From assembly GCA_020064725.1 (NCBI GenBank), contig JAGTWJ010000011.1, positions 372,001-436,000 of the forward strand: a stretch of DNA of 64,000 bases. Direction: 5' to 3'. Shown here one piece after another: positions 36,072 to 48,702 of the stretch. The translations under genes were made by a program, and so were the position numbers. Below the pieces are notes generated by a model, which was given only the letters and a program-made list of their open reading frames with translations, was not told the DNA's origin and did not search any database. Every line of letters begins with the position of its first letter. The first letter of the stretch is position 1. The stretch comes from Drechslerella dactyloides (lineage: Eukaryota > Ascomycota > Orbiliomycetes > Orbiliales > Orbiliaceae).

Positions 36072-37016
36072 TAGAATAGTTGTAAAAATAAATAAATATA
36101 GATATTAGTTATTATTATTTTAAATAGAAAAGAATATAATATTATTTTAAAATACCTTAGTTTTTAATTAATATTAACTTCATTAATGATTAAAATAATA
36201 TTAATATCTGAAGAGTTGAAGATTTTACTATTTTATAGAATTTTATTATTATAATTATTAATTAATATAACTAATTATGATTTCTCTTTTTTATTTGTAA
36301 AAATTAAATATTTAATATTAATCTATTATATTATAAATTATACTATAAAAATTTAGTAATTAATCTATTATATTTATATAATTATATTATATTTATATAA
36401 TTATATATATTATATTATTAATTTTAAAATAATAAATAAATAATAAACTAAGATTCTAAGAAATAGTTATTAATAAACTAAGATACTAAAGAATAATTAT
36501 TAATAAATTAAAATACTAAGAAATAATTATTACTATGAATTTTAGTATATAAAAGCCAAAATATCCTATAAAAACTTTATAATTATTTGGGTATAATATA
36601 TAAGATATTAGAATCTAAGATTGTTTTAATTATTATAAATAAGTTTGAAAAATATTATAATAATTAATTTATTTTTATTATATATTATAGTTACTGTTTT
36701 TTATAAAATAATAAAAATTTTCTTACTTCTTTTAGCTGTAAATATAGAAAATTTAAATAAAGGTAAAAAGGATTTTAATAAAATTGTACTATAGATTAAA
36801 TTATCAAAAATAGTATTTAATTAATCAAAAAATTATAAATATTATAATTAAAAATTTAAAAGATTTTATCTATACAATTATAAATCTTTGGTCTGCTAAA
36901 TTAAAAAAAAGAATAAATTATATAAAATTAACTTTATAAAAGATTATAATAAGTATAAAAAAATTTAAACAAAAAATACTTTTAATAATTAAAATTTTTG
37001 ATTTTTATGATACTAT
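36072..37016. other. AT-rich DNA with a 30-bp tandem repeat
   Basis: No readable domain. Three 30-bp units (ATAAACTAAGA...GTTATTA and variants) lie in tandem at 36443-36532. The remainder is nearly pure A/T. Confidence 0.6.
36443..36532 (+). repeat. Three 30-bp tandem repeat units
   Basis: Successive units start ATAAACTAAG, ATAAACTAAG and ATAAATTAAA and all end TTATTA, with a few substitutions, mostly G/A. Confidence 0.75.
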
Positions 37017-37017
37017 G

Positions 37018-37445
37018 CCCGACTGAATAGGAGGGGTTTACTTAGAGCTACCGGGTGTACAAGACGCATTCACAGCAAGCTACAGTGGGTTCATGGCCTA
37101 ACAAAAATGTGTTGCCGAGCGCACGCTCGGCGCACACCCCACCAAACTTATATAGGCGTGCTAGGCACGCTCAGCACACCCCACCAAACTTCTAACAGCA
37201 CGTTCGGCACGCTCGGCGCTCCACACATACACACACATATATATATATAAAAATTAATTATAAAAAATAACCAATTAAAATTAATTATAAAATCATGCCT
37301 TCAGGAGGGGCCGGCGTAGGCGACGGAGTCGCCGAAGCCGGGCCTGACTGAAGGCTTTATTCAATTTATATAATATATTAAAACAGCCCTATTATACAGC
37401 TCAGTTTCAGTCGGGTTTAAGTGCTGCGGTAGCAGCCTTCTAGTT
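37018..37445. mobile_element. GC-rich remnants of CCCGACTG-ended elements
   Basis: The patch opens with the same CCCGACTGAATAGGAGGG end seen at 12169 and closes near 37410-37443 with CAGTCGGG followed by a GCTGC-rich tail (also present, inverted, at 12662-12690). Between them lie near-tandem blocks at about 37110-37220 built on CACCCCACCAAACTT and (C)ACGCTCGGCGC. A 59-bp GC-rich foldback (37297-37355) ends GCCTTCAG/CTGAAGGC and contains hairpin GGCGAC-gga-GTCGCC. No target duplication was found, so element borders are uncertain. Confidence 0.5.
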
Positions 37446-37459
37446 TTATAATTATTATG

Positions 37460-37600
37460 TAAGTTGTTTTAGTAGCTGTTTTACTAACTGCTTTAGCAGC
37501 TACTATATAGGCTGTTTTAGTGGCTACTATATAAACTACTTTAGTAATTACTATATAAACTATTTTGGTGGTTATTATATAAACTGTTTTGGTAGCTATT
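37460..37600 (+). repeat. 24-bp tandem repeats
   Basis: At least four consecutive 24-base units of the form ACTATATAAACTGTTTTAGTGGCT, with degenerate copies upstream. RIP-type changes vary between units. Confidence 0.75.
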
Positions 37601-38877
37601 AAATTAGGCTGAATTATTTAAGAATATATCCTTAGATATATAATTAAAATTAATATAATCTATAGTTTATAGGTTTTTTTTAAATATATATTTACTTTAT
37701 TTAGTAGCTTATATATAGTATAATATAGTAATTTATTTATAGTTTACATATTTTTTTTATTTTTTAATTTTATTATACTAAAGTATTTATCTTGAATTAT
37801 ATTAAGTATTTAAATTATAGAATAAACTTACAAAATAAATTAAACTGTAGAATAACTTATTCTATAAATAATAAAATAAAAAAATTAAAAAATAACTTAA
37901 TCTATAAAAAAATATATATATATTTTTTCCTTTCTTTTCCTTCTTTATCATACACATCCCTATCTTCTATATACTATTTTATATTATAATCTATCTTAAT
38001 TTTTATTATAAATTTTTATCTATATTTTATTTTATATATTTAATTTTTTTTTTTTATATATTTTATTTTTTGTTTTATTATTTATTATCATATTTGTTTT
38101 TTTTTATTAATATTTTATTATATATATGGTACCTCTTATTATTAGTACTTTTTAACTATATATTAGGTCTATTAATATAAAATTAATAACTATAATTAGT
38201 AATATTTAAAAATAAGATAAATTTATAACTTAAATATATATTAATTTAGGGATTTATATTATTATTATGCTTTATAATTACTGTGTTAATTAGTTAAATT
38301 TTTCTTATATTTATTATATATATTTATATTATTCTTAAAATATATACTTAGATTATATTACTAAAAATATAAATAACTATAATTTTAATAATAAATAATT
38401 TAATCTATATTTCTCAATCTATTTTTATAATTTATTAATTTAAATATATTTTATAGATAATAATTAAATTTATAACTATATATTTTAAATATTTAAGTTT
38501 ATTAAAAATTTGGTTATTTAAACTATTAAAATAATTATTAGCCTAATTCTTGTTTATATATAGGGTATTTTTGTTATTAATAATATATTTATTTTTCTGG
38601 TTATATTATTTTTTATTAATTTACTAGTAATTTATGTATCTTTTTTTTGGTTAAATTGATTTTATTATTTTTATTATTTCTATTGTTTTTACTATCTTCT
38701 CCTTTAATTATAATAGATAGTATTTTATTTATTTTTTTGTTTGATTTAATTTACTTAATTATAATTATTTAAAATAATATTTAAAATATTAATTAAAAGT
38801 TATAATAATAAATTTTCTACTCTAACTATATAAATTATATATATAATATATATCATAAATTTATTTAGAAATAGTAA
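37600..38877. other. AT-rich DNA, nothing readable
   Basis: Dense A/T with no recognisable domain on either strand. A 65-codon frame at 37792-37989 is composed almost only of Asn, Ile, Lys, Tyr, Leu and Ser and is not a gene. Confidence 0.6.
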
Positions 38878-38879
38878 TA

Positions 38880-39128
38880 ACGTCAACAATAAGCGACTGG
38901 ACCAGACAAGCGACCGGACCACCCCCCTTGTATATTTCTTTAATTTAATATAAAAAAAATTTAAAAAAATATTTTTAGATTTGTAATAGTTTATATAAAC
39001 AAGATTAATTTTATTCTAATTTTAAATTAATTATTGATTAAGTTATCAATAAAAAGTGTTTTGGTAGGGTGTTGGTTTATATGGGGTGGTCCGCTCGCTT
39101 GTGTGGTCCGCTCGCTTGTGGAATACGT
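38880..39128 (-). mobile_element. 249-bp MITE copy 5, GACC type
   Basis: Flanked by TA, same orientation as copies 2 and 3, same sequence by eye. Confidence 0.9.
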
Positions 39129-39478
39129 TATATATATTTAATTTATTTTTTAACTTATAAAATATTTTAATATTTAAATAATAAATTTATTAATATATTT
39201 TATTATTTAAATTAAGAAGATATTTATAAATTATTATTTTAAATTATGGTTTATTTTTTATAATTTATTAATTATTTAGTTATTTTTATTAAAGAAGAAA
39301 ATATTAAAATTTTATAAATATTTAATAAAGTGCGCAAACAAAGAGCCTCTCATATCATTTGACGAAATCGACGAAACACAATAAAAATTAGATCATTCAA
39401 AAACACTTAAAAAACTTAATAAAATATATTAAGTGTGCAATCTAATTCATGATTGTGATTTTATAATTATAATAGCAA
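39129..39478. other. AT-rich spacer with a less mutated patch
   Basis: A patch at about 39330-39395 (GTGCGCAAAC...GACGAAATCGACGAAAC) keeps normal composition, in contrast to its surroundings. It could be the end of an unrelated element; no partner was found. Confidence 0.45.
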
Positions 39479-39480
39479 TA

Positions 39481-41372
39481 ACGTCAATGATAAGCGAACG
39501 GATCAGACAAGCAAGCGGATCACCTCACTACCCCATCTTAACAAAAATACTGATTTTACTATCATAATACTATAGCTTTAGATTAAATATATACTAAATA
39601 GTTTATTTATATACTTAAAATACTTCTTAATATATTTAAATATTATATCTAATTTTATTATATTAACTGTAGTATAATATTTTTTTAGAGCCTTCTTCTA
39701 GCTGTATATTGTTTTGATAGTTTTTTAGTTTTATCTATTTATATTATTTATTTATAGTATTTTAATCCAGTATATTATTTGTTTGGTGTATGATAAATAT
39801 GTTTTTATATTATATATACTGTTTTTTTGTTTGCTGCTGTTTACTTAATACTTTATTAGTAGAGTATAGTATTGTATTTTCTATATATATAAATATCAAT
39901 TAATATATTATAGTTTGTATTCTTTTAGATAATTAGTCCACAGCTGCTAATAGTAATATAGAAAAGTTATTTTAGTATTAGATGATCTGGTTTTTGATTA
40001 GATCTGTTTGTAGGCTAGTTTTTAATAAGTTTAATAGTGTTTTTGTAGTCTAAATAGCTACTATATTTACAGTGCCTGGATGTGAATTTACTAGAATAAC
40101 TATTAGTAACTGTATATCTAACTTTAATAAAACTCTATTAAGATTATAAGGTATAATATTAGTTCTAGTAAAACTACTATATATATTTTTAGATATTATT
40201 ATAGTAATAAATATTTTATAGAATCTAGTAAGAAACTCTAGTTTAAAGATATAATTAATATATATATGTACTAAATTCTCCACCTTATAGCTATATATCT
40301 GTTTTAATAACCCAAAGCAGTTAATATCTAGTAGTTAGAAGATATGCAATAAATGTAATAATATATAGATTATAATAATCTTATATTTCTAATAGTATAG
40401 TTTAAAGGTAATAGAATAGTAATTTTTATAACTATCTAGGATTAATAGTTAGTAATCCAAAATACAATGTTGTGTTGTAAACTTATTAAAGTACTTTAGT
40501 TATTGTAGAATAAGTTCATTTATTGTTTAATTGTTATTAGAAAGTATAATAACCCAATTTATTGATAATTTTATTATTATATACCAACTAGTTAAATAGT
40601 ATTACCCAGCAAAAACAATAAATAACAGCACTACCCAATTTTCTACACTTATCCTCTAGATAATTATTACCTATTTATGATTCCTAGACTGTACCAACTT
40701 AGTTTTATCATGTATTTTAGCACCTATAACAACAGTAGTTGTAGATACTATATCTATTGTAAAACTAGTCTTATTAAAATTATAGATATCATTATCTACA
40801 ATACCATACTTGGTTTTTATAGCTTTTATTAACTGAAACTACTTATTAATAAATATAGGATTTTTATATTTTGCTTACTAGTAGTCATATTTTCTAGATA
40901 GATGTATTTATAGCTCTAGGTGGCATTTAATAAAGTTATCAGTTTATCTTTTACTAATATATTGTGTATTATTGTTGCTATGCACTAGCAGTAGTTGGTT
41001 GGTCATATCTTCCACACTACTTAGCCTAGGATAAAAAGACTATACATATAGTTTAAATATATATTGAATAATAGTATCCTCCTCTAATTTTATAAGGTTT
41101 TATAATTTAAAGATACTGTCATATTGTGAAAAGTAGCTATTATATTGGCAGACTAAGGTGATATAAAAGATATTATAATGCTTAATAATAATTTAAATAC
41201 TTAATTCTTGGTTTTTTTTCATAGCTTCAATAGCTAAAAGAACTCTAGATTCGGTCATAAAGGCAGGTATTACAGTAGTTGTGGAGATATAAGGTATAGG
41301 AGGAGTGGTGGGTGCGTAGGTATGGTGAGGTGATCCGCTCGCTTGTCTGATCCGTTCGCTTATCATTGACGT
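39481..41372 (-). mobile_element. Fot1/Pogo-type transposon, GATC type
   Basis: 1,892 bp, TA on both sides. Ends: ACGT-CAATGAT, then AAGCGAACG-GATC and a second AAGCnAGCG-GATC unit. The minus strand carries a dead transposase. Around 40784-40761 the catalytic block reads YNFNKTSF where the family has YNFDETGF, so the first catalytic Asp is Asn. Near 40460-40440 it reads LLILD, where the family has LLILDGHGSH. The C-terminal region (40283-40050) retains LEFLTRFYK and the NIIPYN..RVLLKLD pattern of Fot1-like proteins. Many stops are present, so it cannot act autonomously. Confidence 0.88.
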
Positions 41373-41446
41373 TATATCAAAAATTTACAATTGTCTATAT
41401 ATATAAAAATCAGGGGCAACACTAAAAATGCTAAAAATGCTACTTT

Positions 41447-41480
41447 TGGGTAAATCCATTTTAATTGATGGATTTACCCA
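41447..41480 (+). repeat. Perfect 13-bp hairpin near the LINE 5' end
   Basis: TGGGTAAATCCAT pairs with ATGGATTTACCCA across an 8-base loop. The patch keeps more G/C than its surroundings. Confidence 0.8.
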
Positions 41481-42359
41481 CTAGCTTGTCATTGGATGAA
41501 ATAAATCTAATAAATACTACACCCAAACTAAATAAGTGATATTGTATGTAATCAGTCGAATCTATATAAATAGAAAAAACTAAAACTGAATTAATTCAGG
41601 AAAACTAAGATTTAATTATCTTGGTCACAAAATAAAAAGAAAAAATAGATAACCTAGAAAAGCAACTAAATAAAATTTAAAATGAAAATAAAAACTGAAT
41701 AAATACATTAAAAACATATGTACAAGCTGTAAATACGCAAATAAAAACACTAAAAATATTAAAAACACAAAAAACACCAAAAACAATAAATCTACTGATT
41801 AAATAACAAAGATTAATTATTCTATGAATGACAAATGATAAACTGATAATAGATCTAAATATCTATCAAACAAAAATAAATAATATTTTTAAAAAACAAG
41901 AGAAATCCCAAAATAAAATAATTGTGGGAATCTTGATAAATGAAAAAGGTAATTTAATATTAATTATATATTAAAATACAAAAAACAAAGACATTCTTAA
42001 ATATAAAGAAGAAATATATAAAGAATTGGTTAAAATAAACCAATATATCTAAAAACCGGCAAAGATAACAAAATAAGAATTTATAATAATATATAGAATC
42101 TAAATAAATTAATTTTAAAATAAAGAGCAATTAATTGTTCTAAAAAACAAAATAAAAAATAATAATATCTACAAATTAGCAAGAATATTAAGATAACTAA
42201 TATTAGAAAATAGACAAACAAATAAATTTTATTCTTCTATGGTATTAACAATAAAAATAATGGAAATAGTAAAACAAATATTACATAATAAAAAATTATT
42301 CTTAAACAAAGAATTCTTAAAAATAGAGAAATATTACTTTATATATTTAAAAAACTAAT

Positions 42360-42595
42360 ACATAAACTACCAAAGTTTTAGATATTTGGCTATAATATAT
42401 ATATTTATAAATATATGTAGAATATGCTTTTTGGAGTATAAAATATACCAATATAAATACAATAAATATAATATAAAAGGTAGAATATATCTATATAGTA
42501 TTTTAAAATATATTTATTATAAAGAAGAACATATAGTAAATTCACAAAATTATAAAAAACTAAAAGCATTAAAAATAAAATTTAATACAACTTAA
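42360..42595 (+). pseudogene. LINE ORF1 zinc-knuckle region remnant
   Basis: The frame reads YINYQSFRYLA, then CRICFLEYKIYQYKYNKYN, where Tad1-type ORF1 proteins have CxxCxxFGHxxxxC arrays. The Cys-to-Tyr and His-to-Tyr changes are those expected from G-to-A and C-to-T mutation. Confidence 0.82.
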
Positions 42596-42699
42596 AAATA
42601 AAACCAAAACCAAGACCAAAACCACAACCAAAATAATAATATTTAAATTATTTTAATATAGAATAAAATAAAATACATATAATATAATTATAATACATC

Positions 42700-43400
42700 A
42701 TCTAATATAATGCAAGGCATTTTAAATTCTACAATAAATAAAATAGATATTTTATTTTTATAAAAACCATGGATCTTAAAAAAATCAATAATAATAAATA
42801 TTAATAATTTTATATTATTAATACCAAATATAATAAAAAAACTAAAAATAATTACATATTATTTTAATCTACTCTTATATAAAATTAATAATTAAACAAA
42901 CTTAATTAATAATAAAAATTACTAAATTATTAATATTAAATTAAAAGAATTTAGTGAAATTTAAATAATTAATATTTATAATAAAAAATACTAAATAAAC
43001 TAAAATAATAAATTATATATAATAAAAAAATTATTTAATAAAATAATCAAATTTATTAATAAAAGGTGTTTATTAATTAGAGATTTTAATATTTATTATT
43101 ATTTATAGAATTCTAAGTATAGGAAAAGTATCCAACATAAAGAATTAATAAATATTATTAAAAATAAAAATTTATATTTAATAAATAATCCTGATATTTT
43201 AATTTATTATTTTAATAAAAGGAAGAACTCATCTATTTTAAATTTAATATTCACAATAACTCAAATAAATTCATTTATTAAAGAATGGATAATAAATAAT
43301 AATTTAAATGTAAAATTAGATTATAAAATTATCTTATTTAATATATATTCTTAAAATAATAATTATTTAGTTGATAACCCATTATTAACAAATAAATATA
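42700..43400 (+). pseudogene. LINE endonuclease remnant
   Basis: It reads ILFLxKPWI (family LLLQEPWI), CLLIRDFNIYY (family LLVGDFNTHH) and then SSILNLIFT...LDYKIILFNI (family S.LDLTFT...SDH..I). This is the order of an APE-type endonuclease domain. Confidence 0.83.
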
Positions 43401-43924
43401 ATTAGAATAAAATTAATTGGGAGAAGTTTCAAAAAATATTATTAAATTTAGATAGAGATCTAGATTAAAATAATAACTGGGATAAATTATTATTTGCTTT
43501 AAATAGTGATAATAATAATTTAGAACAAAATTTGGAGTAGGCTGTAAATTTATTTTAATAAAATATAATTAATGTGGTGGAAATATTAATACTAAAATTA
43601 ATTATAATATCAAAATCAAAGGTTTGGTAAAATAATGAAATAAATATACTAAGAATAAAAATGCAGTAAGTAAAAAGGTAATGGAAATAAAATAAAATCT
43701 AGGAATAATGGAATTTATTTAAATTTAAATAAAATAATTATTTTAAAGTAATAAGAAGAGTTAAAACTGAAAAGTGGACAGACTTCTTAATAAACATAAA
43801 AAATAAAGAGATTTTTAAAATATTAAATTATATAAAACCATTTAAAATATAAAGAGTATCAAATTTAAATTTTAAAAATAATTTAATAATAAGTTTTGAT
43901 AAGAAAATATAAATATTTTAAAAA

Positions 43925-44800
43925 GTGTTATTTCTAAAGTTATTAAATTACCTGGAATCTAATAATTTATTTAAAATAAAAGAACAAATAATCAGAAACA
44001 TAATTAAATGGGAAAAAATTATAAATAAAGAAATTAAAAAAGTTATTTTTATATTAAATTTAAAAAAAGTACTAGGTCCAGATGGAATTAATTTTTTATA
44101 TTTAAAAGAAGTATATAAAATAATACTAGAGAGATTTAATAATTTATTCAAAAAATTATTAAACTATGGATATTACCTAATATACTTTAGATAAGTAATT
44201 GGGGTAATTCTATTAAAATTTAATAAACTGGATTATAGTATTCTGAAAGTTTATAGAATTATAAATCTTTTAAACTATTTAGGAAAAATATTAGAAAAAA
44301 TAATAGCTATAAAATTAGTATATATTTTAGAAATAAGAAATATTCTATATTATAAACAAATTGGGGATAAAAAATAAAGATTAGTTATAGATACTACATT
44401 ATCTTTAATATATAATATAGAAAATATAAAATTAGAAAAGTTTAAAACCTCTATATTATTTTTAGATATAAAGAAAGTTTTTGACAATGTTTTAAAAACA
44501 AGATTAATTAAAATTATTAAAGATATAAAATTTTCAAAACAATTAACTAATTAGATTGAGAATTTTATATTAAATAGACAAATTAAGCTTGCTTTTGATA
44601 AATAAATAGAAAAATTAAAATTAGTTAAAATAGGAATATCTTAGAGTTTACCTATATCTTCAATTTTATTTTTATTATATTTAATATTGTTGTTTAAATA
44701 ATTAAAATAAAAATATAATAATATTAAAATACTAAGTTATATTAATAATATTACTATTATTATAATTAATAAATTAATAAAATTAAATATAATAAATTTA
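43925..44800 (+). pseudogene. LINE reverse transcriptase remnant
   Basis: An 89-codon open piece reads KKVIFILNLKKVLGPDGINF, the finger block of LINE reverse transcriptases. Downstream are LPISSILFLLY (family GSPLSPILFLLY) and LSYINNITI (family SYVDDTTI), in which the catalytic Asp pair has become Asn-Asn. Confidence 0.87.
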
Positions 44801-45343
44801 AAAAATATGTTAGAAACTGTATTTAATTGGGTAAAAAATAATATAGTAACCTTTGATAATATAAAATCTGAATTAATACATTTTTATTTTAATTCAAAGA
44901 GAAATAATAATAATAGAAAATATAATTTAATTTTATTAAATAAAATAATGATTAAATTATCTAATATAATTAGATAACTTGAAATTTATTTAAACAAAAA
45001 TTTAAAATTTAAATTCCATGTTTAAAATAAATTAACAGCTGTAAACCAAATATTTAATTATATTAAAGGTTTAGTAAATTCAAAAAAAGAATTAAACTTA
45101 AAAATATTAATATAATTATATAAAAATTATGTTTGCTTTATTTTGGATTTTGGTGCTGAAATTTAGTAAAAAAATTAAAAATCATTTTTAAAAGATTTTA
45201 ATATTTTATAAAATAAGATGATTAGAAAAATTAATAAAATATATAAAATAATATTAATTTATTTATTAGAAGTTGAAGCTTTTATTTTACCATTAGAAAT
45301 TAGGTTTAATAATCTATAAAGATAATATACCTTAAAATCATTA

Positions 45344-47235
45344 ACGTATTCCACAAGCGAGCGGACCACACAAGCGAGCGGACCACCTCAACACCCCACC
45401 CCAGCAAAAATACTGGCTTTATGGCTATACTGCTATTATACTGGGCTATATATATGCTAGTTTGCTTGGTTATATGCTTAAGATGTTTGCTGGTATGTTT
45501 GAATGTTATGTTTAGGTTTACTATAACTGCTGTAGTGAATTATTTTTCTAGAGGTGGTTTTTGGTTGGGGGCTGTTTTGATGGTTTAGATGTTTTACCTG
45601 TTTATTTTGTTTATTTATAATATTATTATTTAGGATTTTATTAGTTTGGTGTATGGTAAATATATCTTTATGTTGTATGTGTTGTTTTTTTGTCTGCTGG
45701 TGCTTGCTTAATATTTTATTAGTAGAGTGTAGTGTTGTGTTTTTTGCTTGTATAAGTGTTAGTTGGTGTATTATTATTTGTGCCTTTTTAGTGAATTGGT
45801 CTACAGTAGCTAGTAATAATATTAAAGAGTTATTTTGATGTTAGATAATCTGGTTTTTGATGAGTTCTGATTGTAGGTTAGTTTCTGAAGGATTTATTGG
45901 GGTTTTTGTTGTCTAAGTGGTTGCTGTATTTGTGGTATTAGGATATGAATTTATTGGGGTAGATATTGGTAGCTGTATATTTAGCTTTAAAAAAACCTTG
46001 TTAGGATTATAAAATATAATATTAGTTTTAGCAAAGCTGCTGTGTATATTCTTAAATGTTATTGTAGTAGTAAATGTTTTGTGGAATCTAGAAAGGAACT
46101 CTAGCTTGTTGATATGGTTGATATGTGTATATATTAAGTTCTTTATCTGGTGATTATACACCTACTTTAATGGCCCAAAGTATCTAATGTTTAATGGCTA
46201 AAGAAAATATAAAGAATGTGGTGGTATGTAGATTGTAATAATCTTGTGTTTTTAATAGTAAAACTTAAAAAATACTAAATGGTGGTTGTTATGGTTATTT
46301 AGGATTAATAGTTGGTAGTTTGAAATATAATACCATATTATAAAGTGATTAAAATACTTTAATTATTTTATAGTGATCTTATTTGTTGTTTAGTTATTAT
46401 CAGAAAATATAATAACCTAGTTATTTAATAAATTGGTCTCTATATATTAACTAGCTAGATAATATTAACCAACTAGAATAATAAATGGTGGTATTGTCTA
46501 ATCTTTTATATCTATTTTTTGAATGACTGTTGTTTATTTGTGATTTCTAGGTTGTACTAGCTTAGCTTTATTATATATTTCAGTTCTTATAATAACCATA
46601 ATTATAGAAATCATATCTATTACAAAACCTATTTTATTAAAATTATAAATATTATTGTCTATAATATTATATTTTGCTTTTGTTGTTTGTAAAAGCTGAA
46701 ACCATTTTTGAATAAAATCCAGATCTTCACATTTAGCTTGCTAGTAGTCATACTTTCTAAACAAACACATCTAAAGCTCTAAATAGTATTTTACAAAATT
46801 TGCTACCCAATTCTTACCAACACATCATATACTATTGCTAGCACACATTGATAGCAGCTAATTAACCATATCTTCTATACTATTTAACTTAAAATAAAAA
46901 AACCATGTAGATAACTTAAATATATATTAAACAATAATGTTCTTTTTTAATTTTATAAGGTTTTGTAATTTAAAAATACTGTCTGCCTTCAAAATACAGC
47001 CATTATACTAGTATAATAAAATAGTATAAAAGATATCATAAAGCTTAATAGTAGCTTAAATACTTAATTTTTGATTTTTTTCCAGAACTTTAATAGCTAG
47101 AATAACTCAGAATTCAATCATAATAACAGCCATAATAATAGTTATGAAGATAATATAGTACAAAAGAGGAATAGTCACACCAGTGTTGAGAGGTAGTCCG
47201 CTTGTTTGTGTGGTCCGCTTGTTTGTGGAATACGT
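45344..47235 (-). mobile_element. Fot1/Pogo-type transposon, GACC type, inside the LINE
   Basis: 1,892 bp, TA on both sides. The left end is ACGT-ATTCCAC and two AAGCGAGCG-GACC units, identical to one end of the 249-bp MITEs. The right end is the same sequence decayed to AAACAAGCG-GACC/GACT. The minus-strand transposase remnant reads YNFNKIGF at the first catalytic block (D to N) and YQLLILNNH at the second. Its C-terminal part (46161-45913) reads LEFLSRFHKTF and NPNKVFLKLNIQL. It lies between the reverse transcriptase and RNase H of the LINE. It is the best local candidate for the MITE parent lineage, but dead. Confidence 0.88.
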
Positions 47236-47579
47236 TATATCTTAATAAAAATTATCCAATTAAATTAAGAACACCAGAATTAGTCCTACTAAAATTTTAT
47301 TTTAATAAAAAGGACGATGTTCAATATTTAAAATAATATAAAAATAAAAAAGATAATAATGGAAATAAGATATATTAAATTTTATTAGATTTTATTCTAT
47401 TAAGAATAAATTATTTAATTACTCTATATACTAAAATTGAATATATTAATATAGAAGTAAATTTTCTGTGGGTTGAAAATAATATTAATATAAATATTAG
47501 TAAAAAACTAAAAGAAATAGAGGTAAGATAACATATTATAAATAAATTAAAATTAAATTTAAAAAAAAATTAAATTATT

Positions 47580-48000
47580 TATATAGACAACTCTCTATTA
47601 AATTTAGAAGGAGATATTAAATTAATAAATGCTAGTATATATGGTGAAATTGATAATAAATCAATTTTTGAAATAAAAATTAGTCTAGGAGATTTAATAG
47701 AAGTATATAATACTGAATTAATTACTATACAAATAGCTTTTAAAAAAGTATTAAAAATATTGTTACAAAATAAAAACATAAATAATATATATTTATATTC
47801 AGATAACCAAGCTGTAATACAAAAAATAAAATTATTATGTTTTGGATTAGGTTAAGATATTATTAAAGAAATATGGGATATTAGTGGAGAACTAAATACT
47901 AACAAAATAAAAATATATATAAATTGGTGCCTCGGGTATAATAATATATATGGAAATGAAAAAGTAGATGGATTAGTGAAATCAGGTGCTAAAATTTTTA
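47580..48000 (+). pseudogene. LINE RNase H remnant
   Basis: It reads IYLYSDNQAVIQK (family V.I.SDNQAAI), then INWCLGYNNIYGNEKVDGLV (family WVPGHxGIxGNExADxLA). The catalytic Asp codons in these two blocks are retained. A minus-strand 66-codon frame here is a shadow. Confidence 0.88.
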
Positions 48001-48670
48001 AAAAAAGCTTATATAATTTTTTTGTATATCTAAAAAAACAAAATAAAATAAAAAATCTAATAGAATGGTAAGAATAATAGCAAAAACATAAAAAAAGGAT
48101 AGATTATAATAATTTACTAAAACTTAAAAGAAATAAAATATTATAAAATAATAATATTAAATTTATTTTGTTAATAATATAATTAAGAATAAGATATGGT
48201 ATGTTTAATAATTATTTATATAAAATATTAAATTCAGGTATTCTAAATAAATATTACAATTATAGTATTATAATGTAAATACTAAAATATCTTATTATGG
48301 AATATAAATATTATAAAAAAGAGAGAGGAGAGATAAAAAAAAAATTAAGAAAAATATTATTTAATTTTAATATATTATTATTTATTAAAAATAAATTAAT
48401 ATAAATGGAAAAATATTTTAATAATATAAAAATACTTTTTAAAAAAAAAACAATTATAAAGTTAATATTAATAATAAAATTAGATAGAATAATCTTAAAA
48501 AAAATTAAAAGTTTATTAATTAATATTATTAATATTAAGTAAGATGAATTGTGATAAACAACAAAAATAAATATTATAAATAATGTAAAACATATTTATT
48601 TAAAAAAAAAAAGATAAAACAAAAAGAAAAGACTAAAGAAGATTAGAAGTCTTTAAAATAATATCTAAAA

Positions 48671-48702
48671 TTAATTAATTAATTAATTAATTAATTAATT
48701 AA
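48671..48702 (+). repeat. TTAA microsatellite, LINE tail
   Basis: Eight tandem TTAA units. The mirror copy at 63562-63593 also has eight. Confidence 0.9.
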
